From positions 1 to 36,080 of the forward strand of contig DAOUHO010000021.1 of the NCBI GenBank assembly GCA_034428595.1: 36,080 nt of DNA, given 5' to 3'. The stretch is from JAJECS01 sp034428595. Lineage in GTDB: Bacteria > Chloroflexota > UBA11872. Positions 7,798-17,075 of this stretch are shown piece by piece; position 1 is the stretch's first letter, and every line of letters starts with the position of its first letter. The position numbers and the translations under genes are program-made. Under the pieces are notes generated by a model. That model had not been told where the DNA came from. It worked only from the letters and a program-made list of their open reading frames with translations, and did no database searches.

Positions 7798-8939
7798 GCT
7801 TGCTCCAGCGACTGCCACGCACGCCGCGCCGTGCGGGTCCAGGTGAACTCCGCCGCCCGCGCCAGGCCGCGCGTCCGAAGGTCCTCGCGCAGCCGGTCGT
7901 CGCTCGTAACTTGCAGCAGCGCCTCGGCAATTGCCTCGGGATTGTGCGGGTCGACGGTGATCCCCGCATCGTCGGCGGCGTTGGCCAGCCCGCCCTGGTC
8001 CGTCGCAACCACCGGCACGCCCGAGGCCATGGCCTCCAGCACCGGCATGCCGAAGCCCTCATCGATGGCCACGGAGACAAACGCCGAGGCCCCGGTCAGC
8101 AACGCCGGCAGGTCGCGGGCGTCGACGGCGCCCGTGATCTGGATCCCCTGGCCGCTCATGCGTTCGAGGTCCGCGGCGACATCCGCGTAGCGCCAGCCGG
8201 GGACGCCCGCCAGCACGAGCGTGGGGGCCAGGCCGCGCCGCCGCGCCTCAACATACGCCCGGGCCAGCGTGCCGAGGTTCTTGCGCGGCTGCAGCGTGCC
8301 CAGGAACAGCACGTACGGCGCCTGGATGCCCAGGCGGTTCAGTGTCTCGGTGACGGATCGCGGATCGGCGTCTGCCCGAAAGCGATCGCCGTCAACGCCA
8401 TGGGGCGCCACGTCCACCCGGTCGGCCGGATAGCCGTAGATCCGCACGACCTCGTCCCGCACCCACTCGGAGACGGCGAGCAGGCGGTCGGCGCGATGAA
8501 TGCTGCTTGCCGTCCACCGGTCGAGGTAGTCGCGTGTCGGCGCGTCGTAGAACGCCTCGGCCCCGGGCCGCATGAACGCCACGTCGTGAACCATCGCGAC
8601 ATGGGGTGGTCCACTGACGAAGGGCGGAGGCTCGTGGGCGCTCTGGAGGTACACGTCGGCGGCGCGCCAGGCGCGGGCGAGCGGCACTCGGGCACGGTAC
8701 CAGGGGTCGCCGCCGAGCGCCTGGGTCAGGAGCCGATTGCCGAACCTGAAGGGACGCAGCACGCGAATCCTGGCGTTCGCTCCCTCGAAGCCGGGATAGC
8801 GTGACGGGGCATCCATGAGCAGGTCGAGCCGGTGAGGATCCGCGGTTTCCACGAGGGCGCGCGCGAGGCTGCGCATGCTCTCGCCGTGCCCATCGGTGAC
8901 CATCAGGTTGGCGTTGCGGAGGTTCACGGCGGCGCGCAT
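7782..8939 (-). CDS. GT4-family glycosyltransferase
   Basis: 385 residues from ATG 8939. The acceptor domain holds VAMVHDVAFM (114-123) and ADRLLAVSEWVRDEV (150-164), both common in mannosyl/rhamnosyl GT4 enzymes. The donor domain has LFLGTLQPRKNLGTL (211-225) and the EX7E pair Glu294/Glu302 in DEGFGMPVLEAMASG. Among the GT4 genes here this one most resembles WbaZ/mannosyltransferase-type members, but that is only a loose judgement. The start ATG and the stop of the upstream flippase overlap by one base (TGATG), so translation is probably coupled. Confidence 0.9.
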   Translation of the reverse strand: MRAAVNLRNANLMVTDGHGESMRSLARALVETADPHRLDLLMDAPSRYPGFEGANARIRVLRPFRFGNRLLTQALGGDPWYRARVPLARAWRAADVYLQSAHEPPPFVSGPPHVAMVHDVAFMRPGAEAFYDAPTRDYLDRWTASSIHRADRLLAVSEWVRDEVVRIYGYPADRVDVAPHGVDGDRFRADADPRSVTETLNRLGIQAPYVLFLGTLQPRKNLGTLARAYVEARRRGLAPTLVLAGVPGWRYADVAADLERMSGQGIQITGAVDARDLPALLTGASAFVSVAIDEGFGMPVLEAMASGVPVVATDQGGLANAADDAGITVDPHNPEAIAEALLQVTSDDRLREDLRTRGLARAAEFTWTRTARRAWQSLEQACASS

Positions 8940-10438
8940 CAGGGGCCTTTGCCTGGGTCGGGCTCACGACGTCGGAAGAGCAGGCCCGCCTCGTGCCGGA
9001 TGGTCTCACGATCCATCAGGTAGATGAGACCCGCGTAGAGCAGCACGACCACAATGCCGCCCTGGATCAGCAGCACCCAATCGGTCAGCAGCGGCAGCAT
9101 GACCAGGCGTCCAAAGGCGCCCGCCAGCACCGCCGCGGCCAGCGGTCGCACGAGGTGCCGCAGCAGGCGGAAATCGAAGATGTCCCGCGCCAGCGGCAGC
9201 AGCACGAGCGCCGCGGCGAGCTGGGTGGCCGCGAGGGCGATCGGGATGGCGAGCAGATCCAGTCCGGCCGCGCTGAGGCCAATGGCCAGCGCCCAGGCCG
9301 CCACCGCCCAGACGATCGCGATCACCAGAACGACGCGCGTCCGGCCCAGAGCGGCGAGGATCGGCGTGAGCAAGCCGTTGATTGGCACCAGGACGGCGCT
9401 GGCGGCCAGCGCATAGAGCGCCGGGATTGCCGGCAGCCACTGCTCGCCGTAGATGTAGGTCGCGATCTCCGGCGCAAAGGCGATCACCGCCGCAAACGCC
9501 GGCAGCGTCACGATGGCGTTCCATTTGAGCGTGAGCTCGGCGCCGCGCCGCACCCGTGCAATGTCGTCCTGCATTCGGGCAAATGTGGGCAGGGTGACCC
9601 TGGACACCAGCTGCGTCAGCGTGAGCGGTTGCGACGCGATCTTGTCCGCCCAGCTCAATAGGCCGGTGCCATCGACGCCGACCGTGCGCGGCGATAGGAG
9701 CGGAATCAGCGAGTCTTTGGCCATCAGGGCTAGGCGAGCGCCTTGAAACTGCGCCCCGAATCGAAGGTACTGCCGCAGGCCCGCGGGCCGCCAGGTTGGA
9801 ATCGGCGCCCACGGCCGCGCGACAAGCACCGCCAACGTCGAGACGATGCTCGCCCCGACGTGGGCGATGATCAGGCTCCAGGCCTCGAACGCGCCGATGG
9901 CGAACCCAATGCCGGCGCTGAAGTACCACAGCGTGCCGGCGATGTCCGCGGCCGCCAGGCGCCCAAATCGCAGGTGACGCTCCAGCAGCGCCGCCGGCAC
10001 GAGCCGAAACGCCGAGAGCCAGATGGAGATGCCGAAGATGCGGATCATCCACGGATCGGCGTCCACGCCGATCCATTCCGTGAGCATTGGCGGCCCGGCG
10101 AAGACGACGATGGCCGTGGCCAGCGTCACCAGCCCAAGGTGCAAGGTGAACACCGCGCGCAAGTCGGACTGGCCCGGATCATCCTTGCGCTGGATCACGC
10201 TCGGATGCAGCCCGACATCCGTGAACTGCTTGATGATGCCGGCGAGGAAGGCAATCGGCACGACGACGCCGAAGTCGGCCGTCGTGAGCAGGCGATACAG
10301 CGCGATGTCGCCCGCGAACGACACGAGCTTCATGCCGCCCTCACGCACGCCCAGCGCGACCACCCCGCGCACGGCTCTCTCGCCCAGCGTCTCGGGCGAC
10401 TCGTGGTCGGCGGCGCGATCCGATGCTTCAGCCGTCAT
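8939..10438 (-). CDS. Wzx-like oligosaccharide flippase (MOP superfamily)
   Basis: 499 residues from ATG 10438. After a 25-residue charged start the protein is almost wholly hydrophobic helices, about 12 to 14 by eye. Its opening (LGERAVRGVVALGVREGGMKLVSF, then LYRLLTTADFGVVVPI) is the usual first-helix region of polysaccharide flippases of the MurJ/Wzx superfamily. Such proteins flip undecaprenyl-linked glycans across the cytoplasmic membrane. The gene lies one base from the stop of the upstream GT4 gene. The cluster also encodes a Wzm/Wzt ABC exporter, so two export routes are present side by side. Confidence 0.88.
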   Translation of the reverse strand: MTAEASDRAADHESPETLGERAVRGVVALGVREGGMKLVSFAGDIALYRLLTTADFGVVVPIAFLAGIIKQFTDVGLHPSVIQRKDDPGQSDLRAVFTLHLGLVTLATAIVVFAGPPMLTEWIGVDADPWMIRIFGISIWLSAFRLVPAALLERHLRFGRLAAADIAGTLWYFSAGIGFAIGAFEAWSLIIAHVGASIVSTLAVLVARPWAPIPTWRPAGLRQYLRFGAQFQGARLALMAKDSLIPLLSPRTVGVDGTGLLSWADKIASQPLTLTQLVSRVTLPTFARMQDDIARVRRGAELTLKWNAIVTLPAFAAVIAFAPEIATYIYGEQWLPAIPALYALAASAVLVPINGLLTPILAALGRTRVVLVIAIVWAVAAWALAIGLSAAGLDLLAIPIALAATQLAAALVLLPLARDIFDFRLLRHLVRPLAAAVLAGAFGRLVMLPLLTDWVLLIQGGIVVVLLYAGLIYLMDRETIRHEAGLLFRRREPDPGKGP

Positions 10439-10439
10439 G

Positions 10440-11570
10440 TCACGACCCTTGTCGGACGGTCCGGCCGAGCGTCTGCTCGTAGACGTCGATGAGTTGGGCC
10501 GTCGATCGCTCCCAGGTCATGGTCGCCGCGCGGGCTCTGCCGCCCTCCCCGAGGCGCCGGCACTCGTCCGAGGAGGTCAAAACCCGCAGGATTGCCGCCT
10601 TGAGGCCCTCCGCATCGCCCGGCGGCACCAGCAGCCCGGTCTCGCCGTGCGCCACGATCTCCTCCGCCGGGGAGTCCAGCGAGCTGATCACGGGCGCGCC
10701 GCAAGCGCCGGCCTCGAGCAGCACCAGGCCGAATCCCTCGAAGTCGCGTCCAACCGAGCGGTAGGGCATGACGACTGCGGACGCACGGGCATACCAGCGC
10801 ACCAGCTCGCCGTGGCTCACCGCTCCGGTGAGGGTCACGTCGTCCGTTAGGCCTAAGCCGTGGATGCGTTCACGGAGCCGGGCAACGAACGATGAGCGCG
10901 CCGCGTACGGCCCCACGATGACGAAGCGCGCCTGCGGCAGGCGCGCGTGCACCGCGGCGAAGGCCTCCAACGCCACGTCAAACCCTTTGCGCGGCTTGGG
11001 CTCACCGACCGCGAGCACCAGCCCAGGCTCGCGCGCCGGCGGCGGATCGGGGACGGCAAACTCATCCGCCCGCACGGCCAGCGGAACCACGGTGGTGTGC
11101 GTGAATCCCGTGTCCCGCCGCACTCGCTGCTCGGTATAGCGGCTGATGGCAATCAGTCGCCGCGCGCGACGCATGGCCAGACGCAGCATGCGCGACTCCA
11201 GCCAGTCACGGCTGGACGGCACCGAGTAGGTGCCGACGAGCGACACGAATAGGGGGCGACGGCCGGCGGCGAGGGCAACGGCCGGCGCATAGGGCTCGAC
11301 CATGCAGTGGACGGCGTCCACACCCCGCAGCGCGCGCCGCATGGGCCGGATGGTCCGTGCGAGCAAGCGGGCGAAGTGGGGCGTGCCGTGGCGAAACGAG
11401 GGGATCGGCGCGTGGTCGGGATGGGCGCGCAGGTCGGCGGGCATCGTGCCGCCGGGCGTGACCAATCGCACGTCAACGCCCGCGGCAATCAGCCCGCGCG
11501 CCAGCTCGCCGGCGTAGCGACCCCACCCGTTGCTGGGGTCCAGCTCGTCGGCCACGATGGCCAGCTTCAC
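10440..11570 (-). CDS. GT4-family glycosyltransferase
   Basis: 376 residues if translation starts at GTG 11570 (reading M/V-KLAIVADEL). That codon forms a GTGA overlap with the upstream YfhO stop, and the family normally begins right at this strand; an ATG five codons upstream (11585) is the alternative. The acceptor domain has the GWGRYAGELARGL loop. The donor domain has LAVGEPKPRKGFDVAL and the EX7E motif EGFGLVLLE (Glu278/Glu286), followed by AGACGAPVI. It is a retaining GT4 enzyme of unknown donor, working on the cytoplasmic side of the membrane in the same operon. Confidence 0.88.
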   Translation of the reverse strand: MKLAIVADELDPSNGWGRYAGELARGLIAAGVDVRLVTPGGTMPADLRAHPDHAPIPSFRHGTPHFARLLARTIRPMRRALRGVDAVHCMVEPYAPAVALAAGRRPLFVSLVGTYSVPSSRDWLESRMLRLAMRRARRLIAISRYTEQRVRRDTGFTHTTVVPLAVRADEFAVPDPPPAREPGLVLAVGEPKPRKGFDVALEAFAAVHARLPQARFVIVGPYAARSSFVARLRERIHGLGLTDDVTLTGAVSHGELVRWYARASAVVMPYRSVGRDFEGFGLVLLEAGACGAPVISSLDSPAEEIVAHGETGLLVPPGDAEGLKAAILRVLTSSDECRRLGEGGRARAATMTWERSTAQLIDVYEQTLGRTVRQGS

Positions 11571-14179
11571 CGCCGCTGCCTCCAAAGGCTCAACGCCAGC
11601 AGCGGCGCCAGCAGGCCCGTGGCGACCAGCGACGCGATCACGCCCGCCGCGAACCCGGGCGGCTCGAACCGCATGCTGATCTCGTGCGCGCCCGCCGGCA
11701 GCGCGATCCCGCGCGACACCAGGTTGACGGTCAAGATCTCCGCCGGTCGACCGTTCACCTCCGCGCTCCAGCCGGGATTGGGCGCGTGGTTGAGCACCAG
11801 CAGGCCCGGCGCGGCCAGATCGACGCTGAGATCCACGCGCTCCGGGCCGCGGGCGATGGAGCCGATGACGTCGGGACGGCTGGTGACCTGCCCAGGCTCG
11901 ATGCCGGGGTCGCGCGACACAATCGCCACTTCGGGTCGCTCCGCAAGCTGTTCAAGTAGGGACGAGGCGTCGTCGACGACCGACCATCGTCGCGCGATCC
12001 AGACCTCGGGGCGCCAGTTGTGAATCTCATAGACGTACAGCGGCTGCTCCACCCCGGCCCACTCGGGCAGCGGGATCGCGCCCGCATGCACTTCACGCAG
12101 TCCCTCAATCGGCAGCGGCGCCCCCGACGTGATGTACCGGACGTTCGCCGCGGCGAGAGCGCCCAGACGGGACTCCAGGATGTCCAGGCGGGCGGCGGCG
12201 TCGAGCGAGGCGTCGCTGGCGAAGCCGGGCACGATGGCGCGTTCACTGCCAACAAACGCCAGAAACTGCGCCGTGCTGCGCGGCATCAGGTTTTCGTAGC
12301 CGTCAATCGTCCTCGGCCCGCCGTCCAGCGCCAGGTTGGGGGCGCGAGTGGCGGTGAGAAACACCCACTCGAGCAGGTCGCGCTGATCGCGTGACAGGCG
12401 ATCGCCGGTCGCCGTCGACAGCTCGAACTTCTGGGCCAGCGGGCGATAGGAGATAAACCGGCCGTCGCGCTCGTCGGCGGCAACGGCCAGCAGCGGCGAG
12501 GGGCGGTCGTACCACTCGGCCGGCACCGTGGGAATGACGTGCCCGGGCGCCAACAGCAGATCGACCGCGAGCACGGCGCCAACGCCCATTTGCGCGTGCA
12601 CGCCCCGCAGCGCGCCGCGCCGATACGCCCAGATCAGCAACGCGCCGAGAACCGCCGTGACCAGCAGCAATCGAGGCGTGGGTCCCGCAAGGCTGAAGGC
12701 CGACTCGAGCCGCGCGTAGAGCTGGTCGAACGTGCGGTAGTAGCGTTCGGCGGTGAGAAACCGATCCTCGGACCCCACGATCACACGGTCGACGTAGTCG
12801 TAGCCGTAGGGCACGATCAAGAAGGCGAAGCCGGTGAGCGTGATCGTGGCGGCCAGGGTGCCTCCCGCGATGAGGCCCGCCAGCCACGTCCAGGCGCGTA
12901 CGAGCCAGCCAACCGCCCGCGCGGCAGCCAGGTCGGGCCGAGGCAGCAACTCGAATCCGTAAGCTGCGAGAAAGGCTAGGCCGAACGTCGCCACGATCCC
13001 GAACCGCGCGGGCTGGCGAAAGAATCCGAACAATGGCAGCTTGTGCAGCAGCGGGAAGCCCAGGCTGTAGGCGCCCATGGCGAGCACCCAGGCGAGGACC
13101 ACGAGCACGACAAGAAAACGCACGACGCGGTGCCGCCGCGCGACCACCAGCGCGAGCAGGGCGAGCACGGGCGTGAGAATCCCCAGATAGAGCAGCTCTT
13201 CGGCATTGAGCGTCTCGTCGAGCACTTGCGGAATCTCGAACGATGGATAGAGGTAGCCGAGCACCAGACTCCAGGGCGGGATCGATCCCTGCGTGGCCGT
13301 GGCGTAGTCGAGGCCGCCCGTGCGGCCGGAGAGGTCCGTGGCTTGAATGGTCGGCAAGAAGCGAACGGCGCCCAGGGCAAGTCCCACGACGACGCCCGTG
13401 AGCAACCAGGCCCCGAGGGCACGGGCGGGCGCCCGCCCGGCCTCGCGCCACGTCCAGGTCAAACGGAACAGGGCGTACACCAGCCACGCCGACACGAACA
13501 GCAGGGCGATTTGCGGATGCCCGGCCAGACCTGTGATGCCGGTGATGACCGCGAGGACGACGGCCCAGTGGCGGCGACCCTGCGCAATGCGTTCGATGGC
13601 CAGCAGACCGGCGGGCAGGACGAAGTAAATGTCGGCGTAGTTCAGAAAGCGGGACGTGGCGAACACAAACGGGCTGTAGGCGTAGAGGAATGCGGCAAGA
13701 AACGCTCCGCGCCGCGAAAGGCCCCACACGCGACCGAGGCCGTAGGCGGAGGCCGCCGCCAGAATTAGCCCGAGGGACGTCTCGACGAAATACGCCCGCA
13801 GCGGGTCGAACACGCGCAGCAGGCCCCAGGTCAACGGGTAGAACCAGCCAAACTCGGAAAACGCCACGGGGAATCCGCCGAGCATGCCGTCCGTCCAGAG
13901 CGGAATGCGTCCCTCGGCGAGGCCCGCCGCCAACAGGCGATAGCGCGGCTGATAGCTGAGGAGCACGTCGAAGTCGAGCCAGGGCTCGCCCGCGAGCAGG
14001 ACTCCGCGATTGAGGATCAATAGCGGAGCGAGCAGGCCGATAGCCACCAGCAGCCGGTGCCATCCGGCGCCGGCGTGCTCCACGCGCTCGGCCGCTCGCC
14101 CCAGCCGAGCGGCGGCGCGCGTCAGGCCGGCTGCGGCAGGTCGAGGAATTCCACGACGCTGGCCGCGCGTCGATTCCAC
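11567..14179 (-). CDS. YfhO-family multi-spanning membrane protein
   Basis: 870 residues counted from GTG 14179. An N-terminal helix near 43-63 is followed by an extracytoplasmic loop with GEPWLDFDVLLSYQPRY and LWTDGMLGGFP, both signatures of the YfhO family. About ten more helices come next, then a roughly 280-residue outer domain (about 560-840) ending LPAGAHEISMRFEPPGF, and a final helix with LWRQRR. YfhO proteins are GT-C-like membrane proteins; Listeria and Bacillus members add sugars to lipoteichoic or wall teichoic acids. Here it probably glycosylates a lipid-linked or surface glycan outside the membrane. The start is uncertain: GTG 14179 overlaps the upstream gene by 58 bases, CTG 14125 would give a CTGA overlap, and GTG 14083 gives none. 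All keep the first helix. Confidence 0.85.
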   Translation of the reverse strand: MESTRGQRRGIPRPAAAGLTRAAARLGRAAERVEHAGAGWHRLLVAIGLLAPLLILNRGVLLAGEPWLDFDVLLSYQPRYRLLAAGLAEGRIPLWTDGMLGGFPVAFSEFGWFYPLTWGLLRVFDPLRAYFVETSLGLILAAASAYGLGRVWGLSRRGAFLAAFLYAYSPFVFATSRFLNYADIYFVLPAGLLAIERIAQGRRHWAVVLAVITGITGLAGHPQIALLFVSAWLVYALFRLTWTWREAGRAPARALGAWLLTGVVVGLALGAVRFLPTIQATDLSGRTGGLDYATATQGSIPPWSLVLGYLYPSFEIPQVLDETLNAEELLYLGILTPVLALLALVVARRHRVVRFLVVLVVLAWVLAMGAYSLGFPLLHKLPLFGFFRQPARFGIVATFGLAFLAAYGFELLPRPDLAAARAVGWLVRAWTWLAGLIAGGTLAATITLTGFAFLIVPYGYDYVDRVIVGSEDRFLTAERYYRTFDQLYARLESAFSLAGPTPRLLLVTAVLGALLIWAYRRGALRGVHAQMGVGAVLAVDLLLAPGHVIPTVPAEWYDRPSPLLAVAADERDGRFISYRPLAQKFELSTATGDRLSRDQRDLLEWVFLTATRAPNLALDGGPRTIDGYENLMPRSTAQFLAFVGSERAIVPGFASDASLDAAARLDILESRLGALAAANVRYITSGAPLPIEGLREVHAGAIPLPEWAGVEQPLYVYEIHNWRPEVWIARRWSVVDDASSLLEQLAERPEVAIVSRDPGIEPGQVTSRPDVIGSIARGPERVDLSVDLAAPGLLVLNHAPNPGWSAEVNGRPAEILTVNLVSRGIALPAGAHEISMRFEPPGFAAGVIASLVATGLLAPLLALSLWRQRR

Positions 14180-15318
14180 GTGCAGTCCGCTACCTCATTC
14201 CGGGCCGTGCGCGCCAGGCGTGCGGCGAGCTCATGGTCGCTCAACAAGCGCTCGATGGCGGCGGCGAGCGCCGCATTATCGTCGGGAGGCACGAGCAGCG
14301 CGTTGTGCTCATGGCGCAGCACCTCGCGCAGCGACGGCAGATCGCTGGCCACGATGGGAACGCCGGCCGCCATGTACTCGAACATCTTCAGCGGCGAGGT
14401 GTGCTCGCGCGCGATGATCGTAGCGCCGCTGAAGGGGATCACCGCCACGTCGGCCGCGGCCAGGTAGCGCCGCGCCTCGGCCGGTGGGCGATGGCCGGTG
14501 GTCCGTACGTTGCGCCTGGCGCCGGCAAGCTGGCGAATTCGGTCGAGGTCCGGCGGCACGCCCCCCACGACGGCGACCTGCACGAACTCGGGCAGCTTTG
14601 CCGCGGCGGCAATGAGCGTGTCGACGCCCTTCCAGGCGTAGAGATGGCCCACGTAACAGACCAGCGGCGTGTCCGGTGCGAGATCGAGCGCCTGGCGCGC
14701 CGTGGTCCGCGGCTCAAGGTCGAATGCGGCGGCGGGGGCGGCGTCATGCGCCACGAGCACGCGCTCGGGCGGCAGGCCGCGTTCCAGGTACCACCGGCGC
14801 AGCGCGGACGAAATGACCACGATGCGGTCCACCCGGCGCGCGGCCCACAGGTGCAAGCGCTGCGACGGCGTCGACCGCGGCAGCGTGTGGCACTCGAAGC
14901 AAGTGCGGACGCCGGCACGCCGGCGCAGCGTCGTCAGCGTCAGCGGAAACAGGTCGCGGCTGTAGACCACGTCGCCGCGGAGTCGCCGCATGAGCACCAG
15001 CGCGGTGAGCGTGAACGTCGCGAGCTGGATCAGGTGAGCCAGCAGCGGGATGGGTCCGCGACTGAGCGCCGGCCAATCGACCGTGACGCGTTTGATCAGA
15101 TCAACGCATGGCAGGCCGATGAGCGCGAATGCGGGCGCGACGCCGAAGTAGGCGAAGGGGTCGTTGACGCGCAGCATGGCGTCGGTGTTGGCGCGGCGGG
15201 CATGAAGCAACAGCACCTCCAGACCCTGCGCCGCGAACGCTTCGGCCATGTGCATGATCTGCAGCGGGTGGGCCTTTTCGCTGGGAATGCGCGCATTGGC
15301 GAGGAAGATCAGACGCAC
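14122..15318 (-). CDS. GT4-family glycosyltransferase
   Basis: 398 residues from GTG 15318 (reading M/V-RLIFLANARIP). The acceptor domain contains SEKAHPLQIMHMAEAFA (13-29), a pattern common in GT4 enzymes of the WbuB-like group. VVYSRDLFPL (117-126) and CFECHTLPRS (140-149) follow. The donor domain has CYVGHLYAWKGVDTLI (221-236) and SPLKMFEYMAAGVPIV (308-323), where the second catalytic Glu of the EX7E motif lies. It starts 11 bases after the stop of the upstream toroid gene. Donor and acceptor are unknown. Confidence 0.88.
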   Translation of the reverse strand: MRLIFLANARIPSEKAHPLQIMHMAEAFAAQGLEVLLLHARRANTDAMLRVNDPFAYFGVAPAFALIGLPCVDLIKRVTVDWPALSRGPIPLLAHLIQLATFTLTALVLMRRLRGDVVYSRDLFPLTLTTLRRRAGVRTCFECHTLPRSTPSQRLHLWAARRVDRIVVISSALRRWYLERGLPPERVLVAHDAAPAAAFDLEPRTTARQALDLAPDTPLVCYVGHLYAWKGVDTLIAAAAKLPEFVQVAVVGGVPPDLDRIRQLAGARRNVRTTGHRPPAEARRYLAAADVAVIPFSGATIIAREHTSPLKMFEYMAAGVPIVASDLPSLREVLRHEHNALLVPPDDNAALAAAIERLLSDHELAARLARTARNEVADCTWNRRAASVVEFLDLPQPA

Positions 15319-15329
15319 GGTGATCGGCC

Positions 15330-17075
15330 TCAGATCTCGTAGCGGATCGACGCCGTGACGCCGGCGCCAAGCGGTCCAAATCGCACCTGGTTGTCCTCGA
15401 CCCGCCAGCTGGTCGGGGCCTCGACCTCAAACCATTCAATGGCCTCTGGGTAGCGGTAGGCAAGTCCCGTGGTCGGCTGCGAGATGCTCACGGCGTCGGC
15501 GACCAGCAAGCGGTCGCCGTTCCAGCGATAGCGGCGCTCGGTGCGCAGGGCCGGATGCGGCTGGCCGTCCGCGCGCGCCAGGCATGAATCGATCAGCACG
15601 CCGTCGTCTTGGAGCGTGACCTCACCGTCGAGCGCATGGATCGAGGCGAATTGGCCGTCGGCCGCTCTCGCCGGCGGACCGAGGAAGCGATAGAGCATCC
15701 GCAGGGCATGCCAACGGCGGCCGCCGCGCCAGTGCATCCGCGCGAGGCGCAGGCGAAACCACGCGTCATCGTCCAGGGGTGCTGGCCTCGCCTTGCTTGC
15801 GGAGGATAGGAACCATGCGCCCTCGGGCATCCAGGGCTCCCAGACCGGCGCGAGGGCATTGGCCCAGCCGCGCTCCGCGTCGCCGACGTAAACCAGGCTG
15901 CCGCCGCCAATCCGAGCCCCCACGAGGCCGTTCGCCCGCTCCTTGCGAACGCGCAGGATGGCGCAGGCGCGGCGGGTCTGGAGGCGCACCACGCCCGCGT
16001 CGGCGCGATGGATCGGCGGCGCCGGCGTGGGCGGCGGGGGATTCGTCGGCAGGTCGTCAAGCTCCGCGGCCCCGTGCGCGCGCGCAAGCCAGGCGAGGTC
16101 GGCGGTATGCGCGACGCGGCAAATGGCCGTGGCGCCGGTTGGGCAGGCATCGACCAGCCCGTCGGGACCTACGGCCTGGGCCGAGCGCGCCGCGACGATT
16201 CCCACCAGCCGGAGCGCCGCCGGACGCCCGTCCGTCGCGAGGGCGTAGGCGTCGTAGGGCGCCGAGCCGGCCTCGGCATCCGCGTCCCAGCACCAGCGCT
16301 GCCCGTCGAGAGCCAGCGGCTTCACGCCGTCGGGCCGCAAGAGGTCAATCAGAAAGTCCACTCCCCGTCGCAGCGCATCGGCGTGTGACTCCCGGTCGCC
16401 GATGTGTGTCAGGGCGCGGCGAGCGAAAGCGAGGATCCGGCCGTGGTCGGTGATCGCGGTGTCGCTGACGGCGGGAAACGACCCGTCGGGGCGCATCTCG
16501 CCAAGGGCGCCGGTCACCGTCGCTCGCACGGTGTCGATCCAGCCGTGCTCCTCAAGCGCCGCGGCGGCGCTGGCCAGGCCCAGCGCACCGCAAAGTCGCT
16601 CGCTGATGACCGGCGCGCCGGGCACGTTGGGCGCCAGGTATGTCTCGGCGCAGAGACGGACGGCCTCCTCGATGCGTGCGCGATCGATGTCGGGCAGCCG
16701 GTCGCCGGCCACCTCGAGCAGCGTCGCCAGCGCGTCCACGCATTCGCCGCAATCGACGAGTTGCGACGTGACATGGTGCGGCTGCTGCCGGGTGGGAAAG
16801 AACACCCAGGCCCCGCCCGCCGCGTCATCCTGACCCAGCCGACCGGTGACGGCGCGAGCCGCGCGCACCGCGCGCTCGATGTAGCGGTCGTCGGCGTCCT
16901 GCGAGGCCAGGGCGCAATGCAGCACGATGGCGCGCGCGGTTGTGCCGGTGTGGTCCACGCCGTGCTCGGGGCAGCGGGCGTAGCCGTCGCGGCCCAGGAG
17001 CCGTTCGAAGGCGTCCGAGGCCCGCTCCAGGGCCCAGCGGGCCCGAGCCGTGAGTCGCGCCGGCTCGCTAGTCAC
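15330..17075 (-). CDS. Predicted alpha-toroid plus beta-sandwich protein, heparinase II/III-like layout
   Basis: 581 residues from GTG 17075, overlapping the upstream gene by 8 bases. I do not recognise a named family. Residues 1-350 are amphipathic helices with repeated short motifs (YIERAVRAARAV, VDALATLLEVAGD, ADALRRGVDFLIDLL), as in alpha/alpha toroids. Residues 360-581 are strand-rich and end as a beta-sandwich (LRTERRYRWNGDRLLVADAVS). This order is that of heparinase II/III-type uronate lyases and related proteins found in polysaccharide clusters. No signal peptide is seen, so a cytoplasmic place is likely unless export is unusual. It could be a lyase, an epimerase-like enzyme or a non-catalytic relative; the lyase call is inference only. 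Confidence 0.6.
   Translation of the reverse strand: MTSEPARLTARARWALERASDAFERLLGRDGYARCPEHGVDHTGTTARAIVLHCALASQDADDRYIERAVRAARAVTGRLGQDDAAGGAWVFFPTRQQPHHVTSQLVDCGECVDALATLLEVAGDRLPDIDRARIEEAVRLCAETYLAPNVPGAPVISERLCGALGLASAAAALEEHGWIDTVRATVTGALGEMRPDGSFPAVSDTAITDHGRILAFARRALTHIGDRESHADALRRGVDFLIDLLRPDGVKPLALDGQRWCWDADAEAGSAPYDAYALATDGRPAALRLVGIVAARSAQAVGPDGLVDACPTGATAICRVAHTADLAWLARAHGAAELDDLPTNPPPPTPAPPIHRADAGVVRLQTRRACAILRVRKERANGLVGARIGGGSLVYVGDAERGWANALAPVWEPWMPEGAWFLSSASKARPAPLDDDAWFRLRLARMHWRGGRRWHALRMLYRFLGPPARAADGQFASIHALDGEVTLQDDGVLIDSCLARADGQPHPALRTERRYRWNGDRLLVADAVSISQPTTGLAYRYPEAIEWFEVEAPTSWRVEDNQVRFGPLGAGVTASIRYEI

Noticed and set aside
12303..14063. Minus-strand frame of 586 codons within the YfhO gene
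   Set aside because: Out of frame with the clear YfhO protein and of shadow composition (Arg, Gly, Pro, His).
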